46,878 nt of DNA, taken from positions 1-46,878 of the forward strand of contig VMDH01000039.1 of NCBI GenBank assembly GCA_008080945.1. Reading direction: 5' to 3'. The stretch comes from Gammaproteobacteria bacterium. Its GTDB lineage: Bacteria > Pseudomonadota > Gammaproteobacteria > Magnimaribacterales > D2472. Both the position numbers and the translations under genes were made by a program. The notes under the pieces were generated by a model. It saw only the letters and a program-made list of their open reading frames with translations, made no database searches and was not told the origin of the DNA. How positions within the stretch are numbered: position 1 is the stretch's first letter; each line of letters starts with the position of its first letter. This document shows, piece after piece, positions 35,800 to 44,620 of the stretch.

Positions 35800-36463
35800 C
35801 TCTGGATTTACCTTCTCAAGAGTAAGAGAAAAGATGCTCGAAGAGATGCTTAATTTAGGTGTTCAAGACTTTAGAGTCCTAGATGCCATGAATAAAGTAA
35901 AAAGACATATTTTTGTAGATGAGGCACTTCATTCAAGAGCATATGAAAATATAGCTTTAACTATTGGCTATAAACAAACAATTTCTCAACCATTTACTGT
36001 AGCAAGAATGACAGAAGAGCTAATAAGGGATCACAGGGGTTCAAAAAAATTTAGTCGATTGCTTGAAATAGGCTCTGGCTGCGGTTATCAGAGCGCAATA
36101 CTTTCCTTTTTTGCAGACGAAGTAGTAGGTTTAGAAAGAATTCAACCCTTGGTAATAAAAAGTAGAGAAAACTTAAGAACACTTGGCATCAGAAATGTTT
36201 TGATCAAGCATGCCGACGGTATGGCTGATATTTCAGATCTGGGGAAATTTGATGGCATTATCTGTGCAGCAGCTCCGATTGTTTTTCAAGATCATTTGTT
36301 GGAAATGATAGGGATTGGAGCAAAGGTAATAATCCCTGTAGGAATTGCGGGCCAACAAAAATTACATGTATATACAAAATTAGAAAATGATGAATTCTCA
36401 AGTCAGGAATTAGATGCTGTATCATTTGTACCTATGCTTAATGGAGTTTCGGCTGGCGATTAA
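35792..36463 (+). CDS. pcm: Protein-L-isoaspartate O-methyltransferase
   Basis: PCM repairs isoaspartyl residues in damaged proteins using SAM. The 223 aa protein has the substrate-site block QTISQPFTVARMTEEL and the SAM motif LEIGSGCGYQSAILS, then VGLERI and FDGIICAAAP. It follows surE, as in most gammaproteobacteria. DUF368 begins two bases after the stop. Confidence 0.96.
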   Translation: MNNSGFTFSRVREKMLEEMLNLGVQDFRVLDAMNKVKRHIFVDEALHSRAYENIALTIGYKQTISQPFTVARMTEELIRDHRGSKKFSRLLEIGSGCGYQSAILSFFADEVVGLERIQPLVIKSRENLRTLGIRNVLIKHADGMADISDLGKFDGIICAAAPIVFQDHLLEMIGIGAKVIIPVGIAGQQKLHVYTKLENDEFSSQELDAVSFVPMLNGVSAGD

Positions 36464-36465
36464 GG

Positions 36466-37185
36466 ATGAGTAAGTTGCGCTACTTGATGGCTGGTGTATT
36501 TATGGGGTTTGCGGAGCTAATACCTGGAGTATCTGGCTCAACTATCGCCTTATTATTCAGAGTATATGAGCATATCATTATCTCTGCTAAGGCCCTAACT
36601 AGCTTTGGATTTTGGCTAAATCCCATTCATGAATTCAAGAAATATGATTTGCTGAGTATTTGCGTGCTAATGCTATCAATGGCATTAGGAGTTTTACTAT
36701 TCTCTAATGCTATTGTTTATATATTTGAAAATTATACAGAGGTTTTTAATACCGTAATTGGTGTAACCATGCTGGTTATTTCTGCATATATTGTCTATAG
36801 AGCAACTAACAGGGAACTTTCATTAAATTTACTAGTTACTTTGGTTGTGGGTTTGCTCTTTGGCTATATCTTAGGAAATTTTAATTTTAGTTCTTCTGAG
36901 ATATCTATCATTACTCTAATTTTAGCGGGAGTCATAGCCTTCAGCTTTTTTATTGTTCCAGGCATTTCTGGGAGCGCAATCTTAGTCGCACTTGGCTTTT
37001 ATGAACTAATTATTAAAGCCATATCAGAACTTAATTTAGAGATATTAATACCCTTTGGATTTGGCTGTTTAATATCCTTAATAGTTCTGCCAAGAGTAAT
37101 CTTGAATATCTATTCAAATTACAAATCATCTCTTGATATGTTTTTTGCTGGCTTAATTCTGATTTCAGGAATCCTATTGTTTTGA
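36466..37185 (+). CDS. DUF368 family membrane protein, probable undecaprenyl-phosphate translocase
   Basis: A 239 aa polytopic membrane protein with about seven to eight hydrophobic segments and the DUF368 internal repeat: FAELIPGVSGSTIALLF near the N-terminus and FIVPGISGSAILVALGFY in the second half. DUF368 proteins (PopT) have been identified as carriers that return undecaprenyl phosphate across the inner membrane; that function is transferred here from family knowledge. A weak ribosome binding site (AAGG) precedes the ATG. Placement between pcm and nlpD, with wall genes all around, fits a role in carrier-lipid recycling. The stop overlaps the TTG start of nlpD. Confidence 0.88.
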   Translation: MSKLRYLMAGVFMGFAELIPGVSGSTIALLFRVYEHIIISAKALTSFGFWLNPIHEFKKYDLLSICVLMLSMALGVLLFSNAIVYIFENYTEVFNTVIGVTMLVISAYIVYRATNRELSLNLLVTLVVGLLFGYILGNFNFSSSEISIITLILAGVIAFSFFIVPGISGSAILVALGFYELIIKAISELNLEILIPFGFGCLISLIVLPRVILNIYSNYKSSLDMFFAGLILISGILLF

Positions 37186-37805
37186 AGCCAATCTTTTTTT
37201 TATCGGCATTATTTTTGATTGGAGGCTGCCAACTAATTAGCAAATCAGACGAAATTAATCCGAACCTTTTTCAAACATTAGCTTCCTCAGATTACATTTA
37301 TGAGGTAAAAGAGGGCGATAGTCTTTGGAGCATTGCCAAAGAAAATAATCTTTCCATTAAAGAGCTACTTCAAAGTAATCCAAAAATAAGATCAAGCTCC
37401 ATTTATCCTGGAGATAAGATCTTTATTAGCGCTGCTTCTGAATTAATACAATCTAATGTTTGGAGATCGCCTCTAGAATCAAATCAGAAAATGCAAACTT
37501 CAGATAGTTGGATTTTTTTTTATGGGGCAATTGGAGAACCTATCAGAAGCACAAAAGCTGGCAAGGTTGTAGCAGCAGGATCTGTCATTCCAGGATATGG
37601 AAATATTGTTCTTATGGAGCACGAGAATCAATTTCTAAGTTTCTATGGGCATTTAAAAGAAATATTGGTTAACGAGGGTGATAATATTTCTGAAGGAGAG
37701 GCTATTGCCACGTTAGGCCAAACTGAAGCAGCCAGACCAATGCTAAGGTTTCAAATCAGATATCAAGGAAAGCCAGTAGATCCAAAAAAAATAAAATTTA
37801 AGTAG
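37182..37805 (+). CDS. nlpD: NlpD-like LysM/M23 lipoprotein, probable amidase activator
   Basis: A 207 aa lipoprotein with a signal ending in IGGC (Cys16), one LysM peptidoglycan-binding domain (about 40-82; YEVKEGDSLWSIAKENN) and a C-terminal M23/LytM-like domain (about 108-207). The metal ligands of active M23 peptidases are not conserved: the first HxxxD-type site falls in GAIGEPIRSTKAG and the HxH site reads LRF. This degenerate form matches NlpD/EnvC-type activators of N-acetylmuramyl amidases during cell separation. It starts with TTG overlapping the DUF368 stop. It is shorter than E. coli NlpD (379 aa). rpoS, its usual downstream neighbour, is absent. Confidence 0.9.
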   Translation: MKPIFFLSALFLIGGCQLISKSDEINPNLFQTLASSDYIYEVKEGDSLWSIAKENNLSIKELLQSNPKIRSSSIYPGDKIFISAASELIQSNVWRSPLESNQKMQTSDSWIFFYGAIGEPIRSTKAGKVVAAGSVIPGYGNIVLMEHENQFLSFYGHLKEILVNEGDNISEGEAIATLGQTEAARPMLRFQIRYQGKPVDPKKIKFK

Positions 37806-37808
37806 ATT

Positions 37809-38132
37809 CTATCTTTCTAAGAGATGCTTTTTGGGCAATATGTCTTTGTATTCTTCTGCCTCAGGGAGCGGAGGAATTTGTTCTGTAATATTTGGCCAGA
37901 TTTCAGCTAGTTCTGCATTAATTTCAATAAACTCAATTTGATCTTTTGGTAATTCATCTTCTGAAAAAATTGCATCAACAGGACACTCTGGCTCGCATAA
38001 AGCACAATCAATGCATTCGTCTGGATGAATCACTAAGAAATTTGGACCTTCATAAAAGCAATCTACAGGACATACTTCAACACAGTCTGTGTGTTTGCAT
38101 TTAATGCATGATTCAGTTACTACAAAGGTCAT
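37809..38132 (-). CDS. fdxA: 7Fe ferredoxin (3Fe-4S/4Fe-4S)
   Basis: A 107 aa ferredoxin of the Azotobacter FdI/FdxA type. The N-terminal half holds cysteines at 9, 12, 17, 21 and 25 ([18 protein letters not shown]) and the second motif is [12 protein letters not shown]; a C-terminal tail of about 50 residues follows. It probably carries low-potential electrons in the cytoplasm; its partners cannot be seen. It converges on nlpD with three bases between and diverges from recA across a 124-base gap. In Pseudomonas fdxA lies between rpoS and mutS, both missing here. Confidence 0.95.
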   Translation of the reverse strand: MTFVVTESCIKCKHTDCVEVCPVDCFYEGPNFLVIHPDECIDCALCEPECPVDAIFSEDELPKDQIEFIEINAELAEIWPNITEQIPPLPEAEEYKDILPKKHLLER

Positions 38133-38202
38133 CTGGCTATCTTTTGATGTATGATTTTACCAATGATTTATTTTTTAGCTAGCAGAAAAAAATAAAAAAT
38201 AA

Positions 38203-38246
38203 TTGCAAAACAGAACGATTTTATTATACTGTATAAATATACAGTA
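38203..38246 (+). promoter_or_regulatory. recA promoter with LexA (SOS) box
   Basis: TTGCAA (38203-38208) and TATACT (38225-38230) are 16 bases apart. A perfect SOS box, CTGTATAAATATACAG, covers 38229-38244 and extends as a near-palindrome from 38227 to 38246, overlapping the -10 element. LexA bound there would block RNA polymerase. A ribosome binding site, TAGGAG at 38245-38250, follows six bases before the ATG. This predicts a gammaproteobacterial-type LexA elsewhere in the genome. Confidence 0.88.
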
Positions 38247-38256
38247 GGAGTTCACT

Positions 38257-39276
38257 ATGAATGATAAAACTAAAGAAAATAGATCCAAACAGTTAACCGA
38301 AACCCTATCTCAAATCGAAAAGCAATTTGGAAAAGGTACTGTTATGAAGATGGGTGAGCGGGAATTCGTTGACATCCCTGCAGTGTCTACTGGTTCTTTG
38401 GGATTGGATATTGCTTTGGGTATTGGTGGGCTCCCTAAAGGAAGAGTAATAGAAATCTTTGGTCCAGAGTCATCTGGAAAGACTACCTTGACTCTTCAAG
38501 CCATTGCAGAGTGTCAAAAAGAAGGAGGCACAGCTGCATTTATTGATGCCGAGCATGCGCTGGATCCTTCTTATGCTGAAAAATTAGGCGTCAATGTTGA
38601 TGAATTGCTTCTCTCACAACCAGACACGGGTGAGCAAGCTCTTGAAGTTACAGACATGCTTGTAAAATCAAATTCAGTTGACCTAATAGTTGTAGATTCT
38701 GTTGCTGCCCTTACACCCAGAGCAGAGATTGAGGGTGAGATGGGTGATCATCATGTAGGCCTTCAAGCAAGGTTAATGTCCCAGGCCTTAAGAAAGATTA
38801 CCGGTAACATCCAAAGATCAAACGCAATGGTTATTTTTATTAATCAAATAAGAATGAAAATAGGGGTAATGTTTGGAAATCCCGAAACTACAACAGGGGG
38901 TAATGCTCTTAAATTTTATTCATCTGTGAGACTTGATATTAGAAGAATTGGATCAGTTAAAGATGGAGATGAGGTTATTGGTAATGAAACTAGAGTAAAG
39001 GTAGTAAAAAACAAGGTTTCTCCTCCCTTTAAGTCTGCTGAATTCCAAATTATGTATGGAGAAGGAATCAATGTTGAGGGCGAGATACTTGAATTTGGTC
39101 AAAAACTTGGACTTATTGAAAAGGCTGGTGCTTGGTACTCATACAACGGCGAAAAGATTGGCCAAGGAAAGAATAACGCGAGTATCTTCTTAAAGGAAAA
39201 TGCAAAAATAAGAAATGCTCTCTTGAAGGAAATAAGAACTTCGTATATCGCCCCTAAGAATAAAACCAAAAAATAG
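38257..39276 (+). CDS. recA: Recombinase RecA
   Basis: RecA forms filaments on single-stranded DNA, performs strand exchange and triggers LexA cleavage. The 339 aa protein has Walker [10 protein letters not shown], the block [19 protein letters not shown], loop L2 [28 protein letters not shown]-type sequence and NKVSPPFK in the C-terminal core. The length is usual. It is preceded by a promoter with an SOS box and a good ribosome binding site. recX does not follow; a thiolase gene does, after 52 bases. Confidence 0.98.
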   Translation: MNDKTKENRSKQLTETLSQIEKQFGKGTVMKMGEREFVDIPAVSTGSLGLDIALGIGGLPKGRVIEIFGPESSGKTTLTLQAIAECQKEGGTAAFIDAEHALDPSYAEKLGVNVDELLLSQPDTGEQALEVTDMLVKSNSVDLIVVDSVAALTPRAEIEGEMGDHHVGLQARLMSQALRKITGNIQRSNAMVIFINQIRMKIGVMFGNPETTTGGNALKFYSSVRLDIRRIGSVKDGDEVIGNETRVKVVKNKVSPPFKSAEFQIMYGEGINVEGEILEFGQKLGLIEKAGAWYSYNGEKIGQGKNNASIFLKENAKIRNALLKEIRTSYIAPKNKTKK

Positions 39277-39297
39277 ATTTTTCTTACTAAGAAAAAT
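39277..39297 (+). terminator. AT-rich hairpin after recA
   Basis: ATTTTTCTT (39277-39285) pairs perfectly with AAGAAAAAT (39289-39297) around the loop ACT, directly after the recA stop. The stem is almost entirely A-T and no T-tract follows, so termination would be weak. Confidence 0.35.
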
Positions 39298-39328
39298 TAT
39301 GTAGTATATCTGTTCTTTGGAGTGATAT

Positions 39329-40507
39329 ATGGCAGATACAGCATATCTTGTAGCAGCAGTTAGAACTGCTGGCGGTAAAAGGGACGGAAGTCTTTCTAAA
39401 TGGCATCCAGCAGATCTCGGAGCTAAAGTTCTTGATGAATTGGTGGCAAGAACGGGAATTAATCCCGCCGATGTTGATGATGTTATATTTGGTTGTGTAG
39501 ATCAAGTTGGCGCTCAATCTGGAAACATAGCAAGGAATTCTATTCTATCTTCGTCTCTTCCTGAATCTGTGCCTGGAACATCAGTTGATAGACAATGTGG
39601 ATCCTCTCAGCAAGCAATTCATTTTGCTGTGCAAGCAGTTATGTCTGGAACACAAGATGTTGTCATTGCAGGGGGTGTTGAGGTTATGTCCATGGTTCCT
39701 ATTGGAGCTAGTATTAAAGATGGATACGAAGCAGGGCATGGCTTACCATTTGACTCAGACGGAATTAAGCAAAGGTATCCAGGTGTCTTTTTCTCTCAAT
39801 TTACTGGTGCGGAATTAGTTGCTGAAAAGTGGAAGTTATCTAGAGAAACATTAGATGCCTTTGCTCTTTCAAGTCATCAAAAAGCAGCTAATGCTACGAA
39901 TGAAGGCTATTTTGACAAAGAAATTTTACCTATTGCTGGGAAAAATTTAGAAGGGATGACAGACCTAGTTCTGAAAGATGAAGGAATTCGCTATGATGCT
40001 TCATTAGAAGCTCTTGCTGGATTAAGAACTGTTACTGAAGGCGGGGTAATTACTGCAGGTAATGCCAGCCAGATTACAGACGGCGCTGCAGCAATTATGG
40101 TATGTAATGAAGCAGGACTAAAGAAAATCTCTTCTGATCCTATGGCTAGGTTTGTAGCTATTAGTGTTGTTGGAGATGATCCTGTGTTTATGCTCACTGG
40201 ACCAATACCAGCCACTCATAAAGTATTAAAAGTTGCTGGACTTTCAATTAATGATATTGATATCTATGAAGTGAATGAAGCTTTTGCTCCTGTTCCGCTT
40301 GCTTGGGAAATTGAAGTCGGTGCACACAGGGATAAATTAAATGTAAATGGTGGAGCAATGGCTCTTGGCCATCCTCTTGGAGCTACCGGAGCAAAACTGA
40401 TGACTACACTAGTCCATGAACTTCACAGGCGTGAGGGCAAGTATGGTCTACAAGCTATATGCGAGGGCGGCGGTACAGCCAATGCAACAATTATTGAAAA
40501 GCTTTAA
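39329..40507 (+). CDS. Acetyl-CoA C-acyltransferase (thiolase)
   Basis: Thiolase family enzyme that forms or cleaves 3-ketoacyl-CoA. The acyl-accepting cysteine is Cys90 (DRQCGSSQQA); the second-site residues are His348 in MALGHPLGATGA and Cys378 in ICEGGG. NEAFAPVPLAW is another thiolase block. Length 392 aa is standard. Whether it works in beta-oxidation or in acetoacetyl-CoA synthesis cannot be told from sequence alone; no hydratase or dehydrogenase partner is adjacent. A GGAG ribosome binding site lies before the ATG. The 3' end overlaps the convergent proS gene by 17 bases. Confidence 0.93.
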   Translation: MADTAYLVAAVRTAGGKRDGSLSKWHPADLGAKVLDELVARTGINPADVDDVIFGCVDQVGAQSGNIARNSILSSSLPESVPGTSVDRQCGSSQQAIHFAVQAVMSGTQDVVIAGGVEVMSMVPIGASIKDGYEAGHGLPFDSDGIKQRYPGVFFSQFTGAELVAEKWKLSRETLDAFALSSHQKAANATNEGYFDKEILPIAGKNLEGMTDLVLKDEGIRYDASLEALAGLRTVTEGGVITAGNASQITDGAAAIMVCNEAGLKKISSDPMARFVAISVVGDDPVFMLTGPIPATHKVLKVAGLSINDIDIYEVNEAFAPVPLAWEIEVGAHRDKLNVNGGAMALGHPLGATGAKLMTTLVHELHRREGKYGLQAICEGGGTANATIIEKL

Positions 40508-41768
40508 TTAAGAATTTCTCTATTTCAGAATCCTTTAGCTCAGTTTTATCCCCATTTCTAGAAATGAGCTCTATTGTTTTATTTTCGGTATAGCTTTTAC
40601 CAATAACAACTGCGTAAGAGGATCCTACTAACTCAGACTCTGTAATTTTTTTACCAAATCTTTCTTGACGATCATCCAACATTACTCTGAGCCCTAATTT
40701 TGAGAGATCTTTGTAAAGCTTCTCAGCAAAAATGAAAGTTTTATCAGATGATTCTTTAAAAATAGGCAAAATAGATATTTGTATTGGAGCTATATTCTTA
40801 GGCCAAATAATCCCTTTATCATCATGGTTTTGCTCAATAGCTGCAGCCACTATTCTTGAAACTCCAATTCCATAGCATCCCATTTGCAGGGCTTGACGAT
40901 TTCCATTTTCATCTAATACCGTTGCATTCATTGCGCTTGAATAAACATTGCCTAGTTGGAAAATATGTCCAACTTCTATTCCTTTAGCTAGCTTGATTTC
41001 TTCTTGTGAATCTGGGAATGTTTTGCCTTGCAATGAATCGATACTTTCCTTCTCATTGATTAATAATTCAGCATTAATAGCAATTTCTGATTCTTCGCTA
41101 AAGGCTAGGGTGTCTTCTCCACTTTCAGCCAATACATGAAACTCTTCTGAGATTTCTCCTCCTATTGCTCCGGAATCGGCTTTAACAATTTTATACTCTA
41201 GACCCAGTCTATTAAATATAGCTTTATAAGCCTCTCTTATTGTTTGATAAGTATTATTTAGACACTCTTGATTGAGATGAAAACTGTATGCATCCTTCAT
41301 CAAGAACTCCCTTCCTCTCATGATTCCATATCGTGGTCTTATTTCATCACGAAATTTTGTTTGGATTTGAAACAAGCTTAAAGGCAGCTCTTTGTAACTA
41401 CTTAAATTATTTCTTATCAGGTCTGTAATTATTTCTTCGTGAGTAGGTCCTAGGCAAAAATCTCTTTCATGCCTATCTTTAAACCTTAATAATTCTGGAC
41501 CAAATTTATCCCATCTTTTGGAATCCTCCCACAGATCTCTTGGCTGAACCATAGGCATAAAGATTTCTTGAGAGCCTGTACTTGCCATCTCCTCACGAAC
41601 AATATTCTCTACCAGTTTTAATGTTTTAAAGCCTAACGGTAGCCAATTATAAATTCCAGAAGCAACCTTTCTTATCATTCCAGACCTTAATAGCAACTGG
41701 TGGCTGATTACTTCAGCTTCAGCAGGAGTATCTTTAATAAGAGGAGCAAAATTTTTGGAGGCAAGCAT
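40491..41768 (-). CDS. proS: Prolyl-tRNA synthetase without the large insertion domain
   Basis: Class II synthetase that charges tRNA-Pro. Class II motifs are clear: motif 2 RFRDEIRPRYGIMRGREFL (139-155) and motif 3 GCYGIGVSRIVAA (298-310), with TLVLGPTHEE-type TXE region CLGPTHEE and a C-terminal anticodon-binding domain (about 328-425). At 425 aa it is much shorter than E. coli ProRS (572 aa). The region that normally holds the roughly 180-residue editing (INS) domain is reduced to about 35 residues (around 225-262). Alphaproteobacterial and mitochondrial-type enzymes have this compact form. The gene is transcribed against its neighbours and diverges from the FmdB gene. Confidence 0.95.
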   Translation of the reverse strand: MLASKNFAPLIKDTPAEAEVISHQLLLRSGMIRKVASGIYNWLPLGFKTLKLVENIVREEMASTGSQEIFMPMVQPRDLWEDSKRWDKFGPELLRFKDRHERDFCLGPTHEEIITDLIRNNLSSYKELPLSLFQIQTKFRDEIRPRYGIMRGREFLMKDAYSFHLNQECLNNTYQTIREAYKAIFNRLGLEYKIVKADSGAIGGEISEEFHVLAESGEDTLAFSEESEIAINAELLINEKESIDSLQGKTFPDSQEEIKLAKGIEVGHIFQLGNVYSSAMNATVLDENGNRQALQMGCYGIGVSRIVAAAIEQNHDDKGIIWPKNIAPIQISILPIFKESSDKTFIFAEKLYKDLSKLGLRVMLDDRQERFGKKITESELVGSSYAVVIGKSYTENKTIELISRNGDKTELKDSEIEKFLIKAFQ

Positions 41769-41772
41769 AGTA

Positions 41773-41799
41773 TTGAGGTTACACCATTTAGTTTATAAT
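41773..41799 (+). promoter_or_regulatory. Possible promoter for fmdB-aspS-yebC run
   Basis: TTGAGG (41773-41778) and a perfect TATAAT (41794-41799) are 15 bases apart, a little short of ideal. It lies in the 53-base gap between divergent proS and the FmdB gene, which has an AGAGG ribosome binding site at 41813-41817. Confidence 0.5.
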
Positions 41800-41821
41800 T
41801 CTATATTTTTTTAGAGGACTT

Positions 41822-42115
41822 ATGCCTATTTATGAGTATAAATGCTTAAAATGCAGCCAACAATTTGAAATATTACAAAAGATCTCTGATGAACCGCTTA
41901 AAAAGTGCGAAGATTGTGGAGGTGAAGTAAAAAAACAAATATCTGCTCCTGCCTTCAGATTAAAGGGATCAGGATGGTATGAGACTGATTTTAAGACAGG
42001 AAGTAAGAAAAATTTATCAAGCGCAGATGATTCATCCAGTGGAGCAGCTAACAAGAAAGATTCAGGAAATGATAAAGTAGACAAGTCATCTAAAGAGAAG
42101 AAGCAGGCAAATTAA
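41822..42115 (+). CDS. FmdB-family zinc ribbon protein
   Basis: A 97 aa protein with the N-terminal FmdB putative regulatory zinc ribbon: [11 protein letters not shown] (Cys8, Cys11) and CEDCGG supply four zinc-binding cysteines, followed by the typical [17 protein letters not shown]. The rest is a low-complexity, Ser/Lys/Asp-rich tail. Function in this family is not established. In many proteobacteria it lies just upstream of aspS, as here; aspS begins one base after the stop. Confidence 0.92.
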   Translation: MPIYEYKCLKCSQQFEILQKISDEPLKKCEDCGGEVKKQISAPAFRLKGSGWYETDFKTGSKKNLSSADDSSSGAANKKDSGNDKVDKSSKEKKQAN

Positions 42116-42116
42116 A

Positions 42117-43883
42117 ATGAGAACAAATTATTGCGGTGAAATAAGAACTGATGATATTGGATCGAGCATTACAATTTGTGGTTGGCTCCATAGAAGACGT
42201 GACCATGGAGGAGTAATCTTTCTTGATATAAGAGATAAAACAGGGATAGTGCAAGCTGTTTTCAATCCTGATCATGAAGGGGCATTCAAAATTGCTGATG
42301 GTTGCAGAAGTGAATATGTATTGAGCATAACAGGAAAAGTACATGCAAGATCTGAGGATACAGTGAATGCTAAAATGAAGACTGGAGAGGTAGAAATTCT
42401 TGCTGAGAAAATACATATTTTTAGTAAAGCAGTGACTCCTCAATTCCCATTAGACGAGCACCAAGAAGTCAATGAAGATGTTCGCTTAAAGTACCGTTTT
42501 CTAGATTTAAGAAGACCGGAATCACAGCAAAGAATTATTAAGCGTTCTAAAATTGTTTCAGAAATAAGGCATTATCTTGAGGAGAATGAATTCTTAGAGT
42601 TTGAGACTCCGATTTTAACCAAAGCTACCCCTGAAGGAGCAAGAGATTACTTGGTTCCAAGTAGAGTCAATCCAAGCAAATTCTATGCTCTCCCTCAGTC
42701 GCCACAATTATTTAAACAACTCTTAATGATGTCTGGGTTTGATAAATATTATCAAATTGCTCGATGTTTCAGGGACGAAGATCTCAGGGCAGATAGACAG
42801 CCAGAATTTACGCAAATTGATATAGAGGCTTCCTTTGTTTCTGTTGAAGATATTATTGCTTTAGCAAGCGGCATGATTAATTCCCTCCTTGAAAAATTTA
42901 CAAATTATCAATTACAGGAAATTCCCAGATTATCTTATGCAGATGCCATTGAAAGATACGGCTCTGACAAACCGGACCTTAGAATACCGCTTGAGCTAGT
43001 AGGTATTGAAGATTTAGTTAAAAATGAGGAATTTAAAGTATTTTCTGATCCTGCCAAGGACCCTAATAGCAGAGTTGTAGCTTTGAAAGTTCCAGAAGGG
43101 AATAATTTCACTAGAGGGCAAATTGATGAATACACAAATTTTGTTGCTAAGTTAGGCGCTAAAGGTTTGGCTTATATCAAGGTTAATGATGTGCAATCTT
43201 TTGAAGGCCTCCAGTCTCCCATACTGAAATTTCTTTCAAAAGAATGCGTGGAAGCTTTGCTTGAGAATTTAAGCGTAAAAACGGGAGATTTAATATTTTT
43301 TGGAGCAGGCGCTTCAAGCGTGGTTAACTTAACAATGAGCAGTTTAATAAGAAAGATTGGATCAGATTTAAATATGTACACCCGAGAGTGGGCTCCTCTT
43401 TGGATAACAGATTTTCCAATGTTTGAGCGAGATAAAGAAGGGAACTTAACTTCTCTTCATCATCCATTTACCCTGCCTGTAAATGGTATTTCTGACTTAT
43501 CTTCTCATCCAGATACTGCGCTTGCATGCGCATACGATGTTGTTTTGAATGGTTATGAGATTGGAGGTGGTTCTTTACGAGTTTACGATGCTGAAACACA
43601 AATGGAAATTTTTAAGATTTTAAATATTAGCAATGAAGAAGCGAAAGAAAAATTTGGTTTCTTATTAAGTGCTCTTGAATCAGGTTGCCCGCCTCATGGT
43701 GGTATTGCGTTTGGTTTGGACAGAATAGCAATGCTGTTGACAGGTACTCAAAATATTAGAGACGTCATTGCATTTCCTAAAACACAAAGTGCTACTTGTT
43801 TATTAACTGACGCACCTGGCACTGTATCTAATGAACAATTGGATGAGTTGCATATTGAGTCTACTTTCAACGAGGATCAATAA
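42117..43883 (+). CDS. aspS: Aspartyl-tRNA synthetase
   Basis: Class IIb synthetase. The 588 aa protein has the N-terminal OB-fold anticodon domain ([21 protein letters not shown]-type block, ending GIVQAVFNP), motif 1 in the [20 protein letters not shown] region, motif 2 with [19 protein letters not shown], the bacterial GAD insertion (about 290-410) and motif 3 [12 protein letters not shown]. The length equals E. coli (590). Its stop overlaps the yebC start, and the fmdB-aspS-yebC order is conserved in gammaproteobacteria. Confidence 0.98.
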   Translation: MRTNYCGEIRTDDIGSSITICGWLHRRRDHGGVIFLDIRDKTGIVQAVFNPDHEGAFKIADGCRSEYVLSITGKVHARSEDTVNAKMKTGEVEILAEKIHIFSKAVTPQFPLDEHQEVNEDVRLKYRFLDLRRPESQQRIIKRSKIVSEIRHYLEENEFLEFETPILTKATPEGARDYLVPSRVNPSKFYALPQSPQLFKQLLMMSGFDKYYQIARCFRDEDLRADRQPEFTQIDIEASFVSVEDIIALASGMINSLLEKFTNYQLQEIPRLSYADAIERYGSDKPDLRIPLELVGIEDLVKNEEFKVFSDPAKDPNSRVVALKVPEGNNFTRGQIDEYTNFVAKLGAKGLAYIKVNDVQSFEGLQSPILKFLSKECVEALLENLSVKTGDLIFFGAGASSVVNLTMSSLIRKIGSDLNMYTREWAPLWITDFPMFERDKEGNLTSLHHPFTLPVNGISDLSSHPDTALACAYDVVLNGYEIGGGSLRVYDAETQMEIFKILNISNEEAKEKFGFLLSALESGCPPHGGIAFGLDRIAMLLTGTQNIRDVIAFPKTQSATCLLTDAPGTVSNEQLDELHIESTFNEDQ

Positions 43884-44620
43884 TGGCTGGTCACTCCAAA
43901 TGGGCTAATATCAAACACAGGAAAGCTCGACAAGATGCAAAGAAGGGGAAGGTTTATACCAAATTAATAAGAGAAATTACTATTGCTGCTAAAAGTGGCG
44001 GTCCTTTACCAGAGGATAATCCTAGACTGCGATTAGCTTTAGATAAAGCAAATGCTGAGAACATGCCAAAAGATACCATCAATAGAGCTATTCAGCGAGG
44101 TGCTGGCAATGATGATAATGCAAATCTTGAGGAAGTAGTTTATGAAGGCTATGGACCAAGTGGAGTAGCTATTTTAGTTGAGACCATGACAGATAATAGA
44201 AATAGAACCGTTGCTGAAGTAAGACACGCTTTTACAAAGCATGGAGGAAATCTAGGAACAGATGGCTCTGTTGCCTACCTCTTTGAAAAAATTGGTTCAA
44301 TTCAAGTTAAGACATCACTGCCCGAAGAGGAACTACTTGAACATGTTATCGATGCAGGGGGAGATGACCTAATTTATTCTGATTCTGAAGCTGAAATCTA
44401 TTGCTCCTCAAACCTATTGCACGAAGTCAATGATTCTTTGAAAGAAAAAGGATTAGACATCGATTCGACGCAAATTATTATGAAACCTACAACTACCGTG
44501 GAAGCAGATAACGAGCTTGCTGAAAAAGTTATTAAATTAATAGACTTCATTGAGGACTTAGATGATGTTCAGGAAGTTTATTCAAATGTAGAATTTCCAG
44601 ATAATTTTTTTGAAGAATAG
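43883..44620 (+). CDS. yebC: YebC/PmpR family protein
   Basis: YebC/TACO1-type protein, described as a transcriptional regulator in some bacteria and as a translation factor in others. The 245 aa protein begins [18 protein letters not shown] and has the family blocks [13 protein letters not shown]-like ([13 protein letters not shown]), [12 protein letters not shown] and [14 protein letters not shown]. The length is standard. In relatives the next genes are ruvC-ruvA-ruvB; here a small nuclease gene starts at the last base of the yebC stop (TAGTG). Confidence 0.97.
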   Translation: MAGHSKWANIKHRKARQDAKKGKVYTKLIREITIAAKSGGPLPEDNPRLRLALDKANAENMPKDTINRAIQRGAGNDDNANLEEVVYEGYGPSGVAILVETMTDNRNRTVAEVRHAFTKHGGNLGTDGSVAYLFEKIGSIQVKTSLPEEELLEHVIDAGGDDLIYSDSEAEIYCSSNLLHEVNDSLKEKGLDIDSTQIIMKPTTTVEADNELAEKVIKLIDFIEDLDDVQEVYSNVEFPDNFFEE

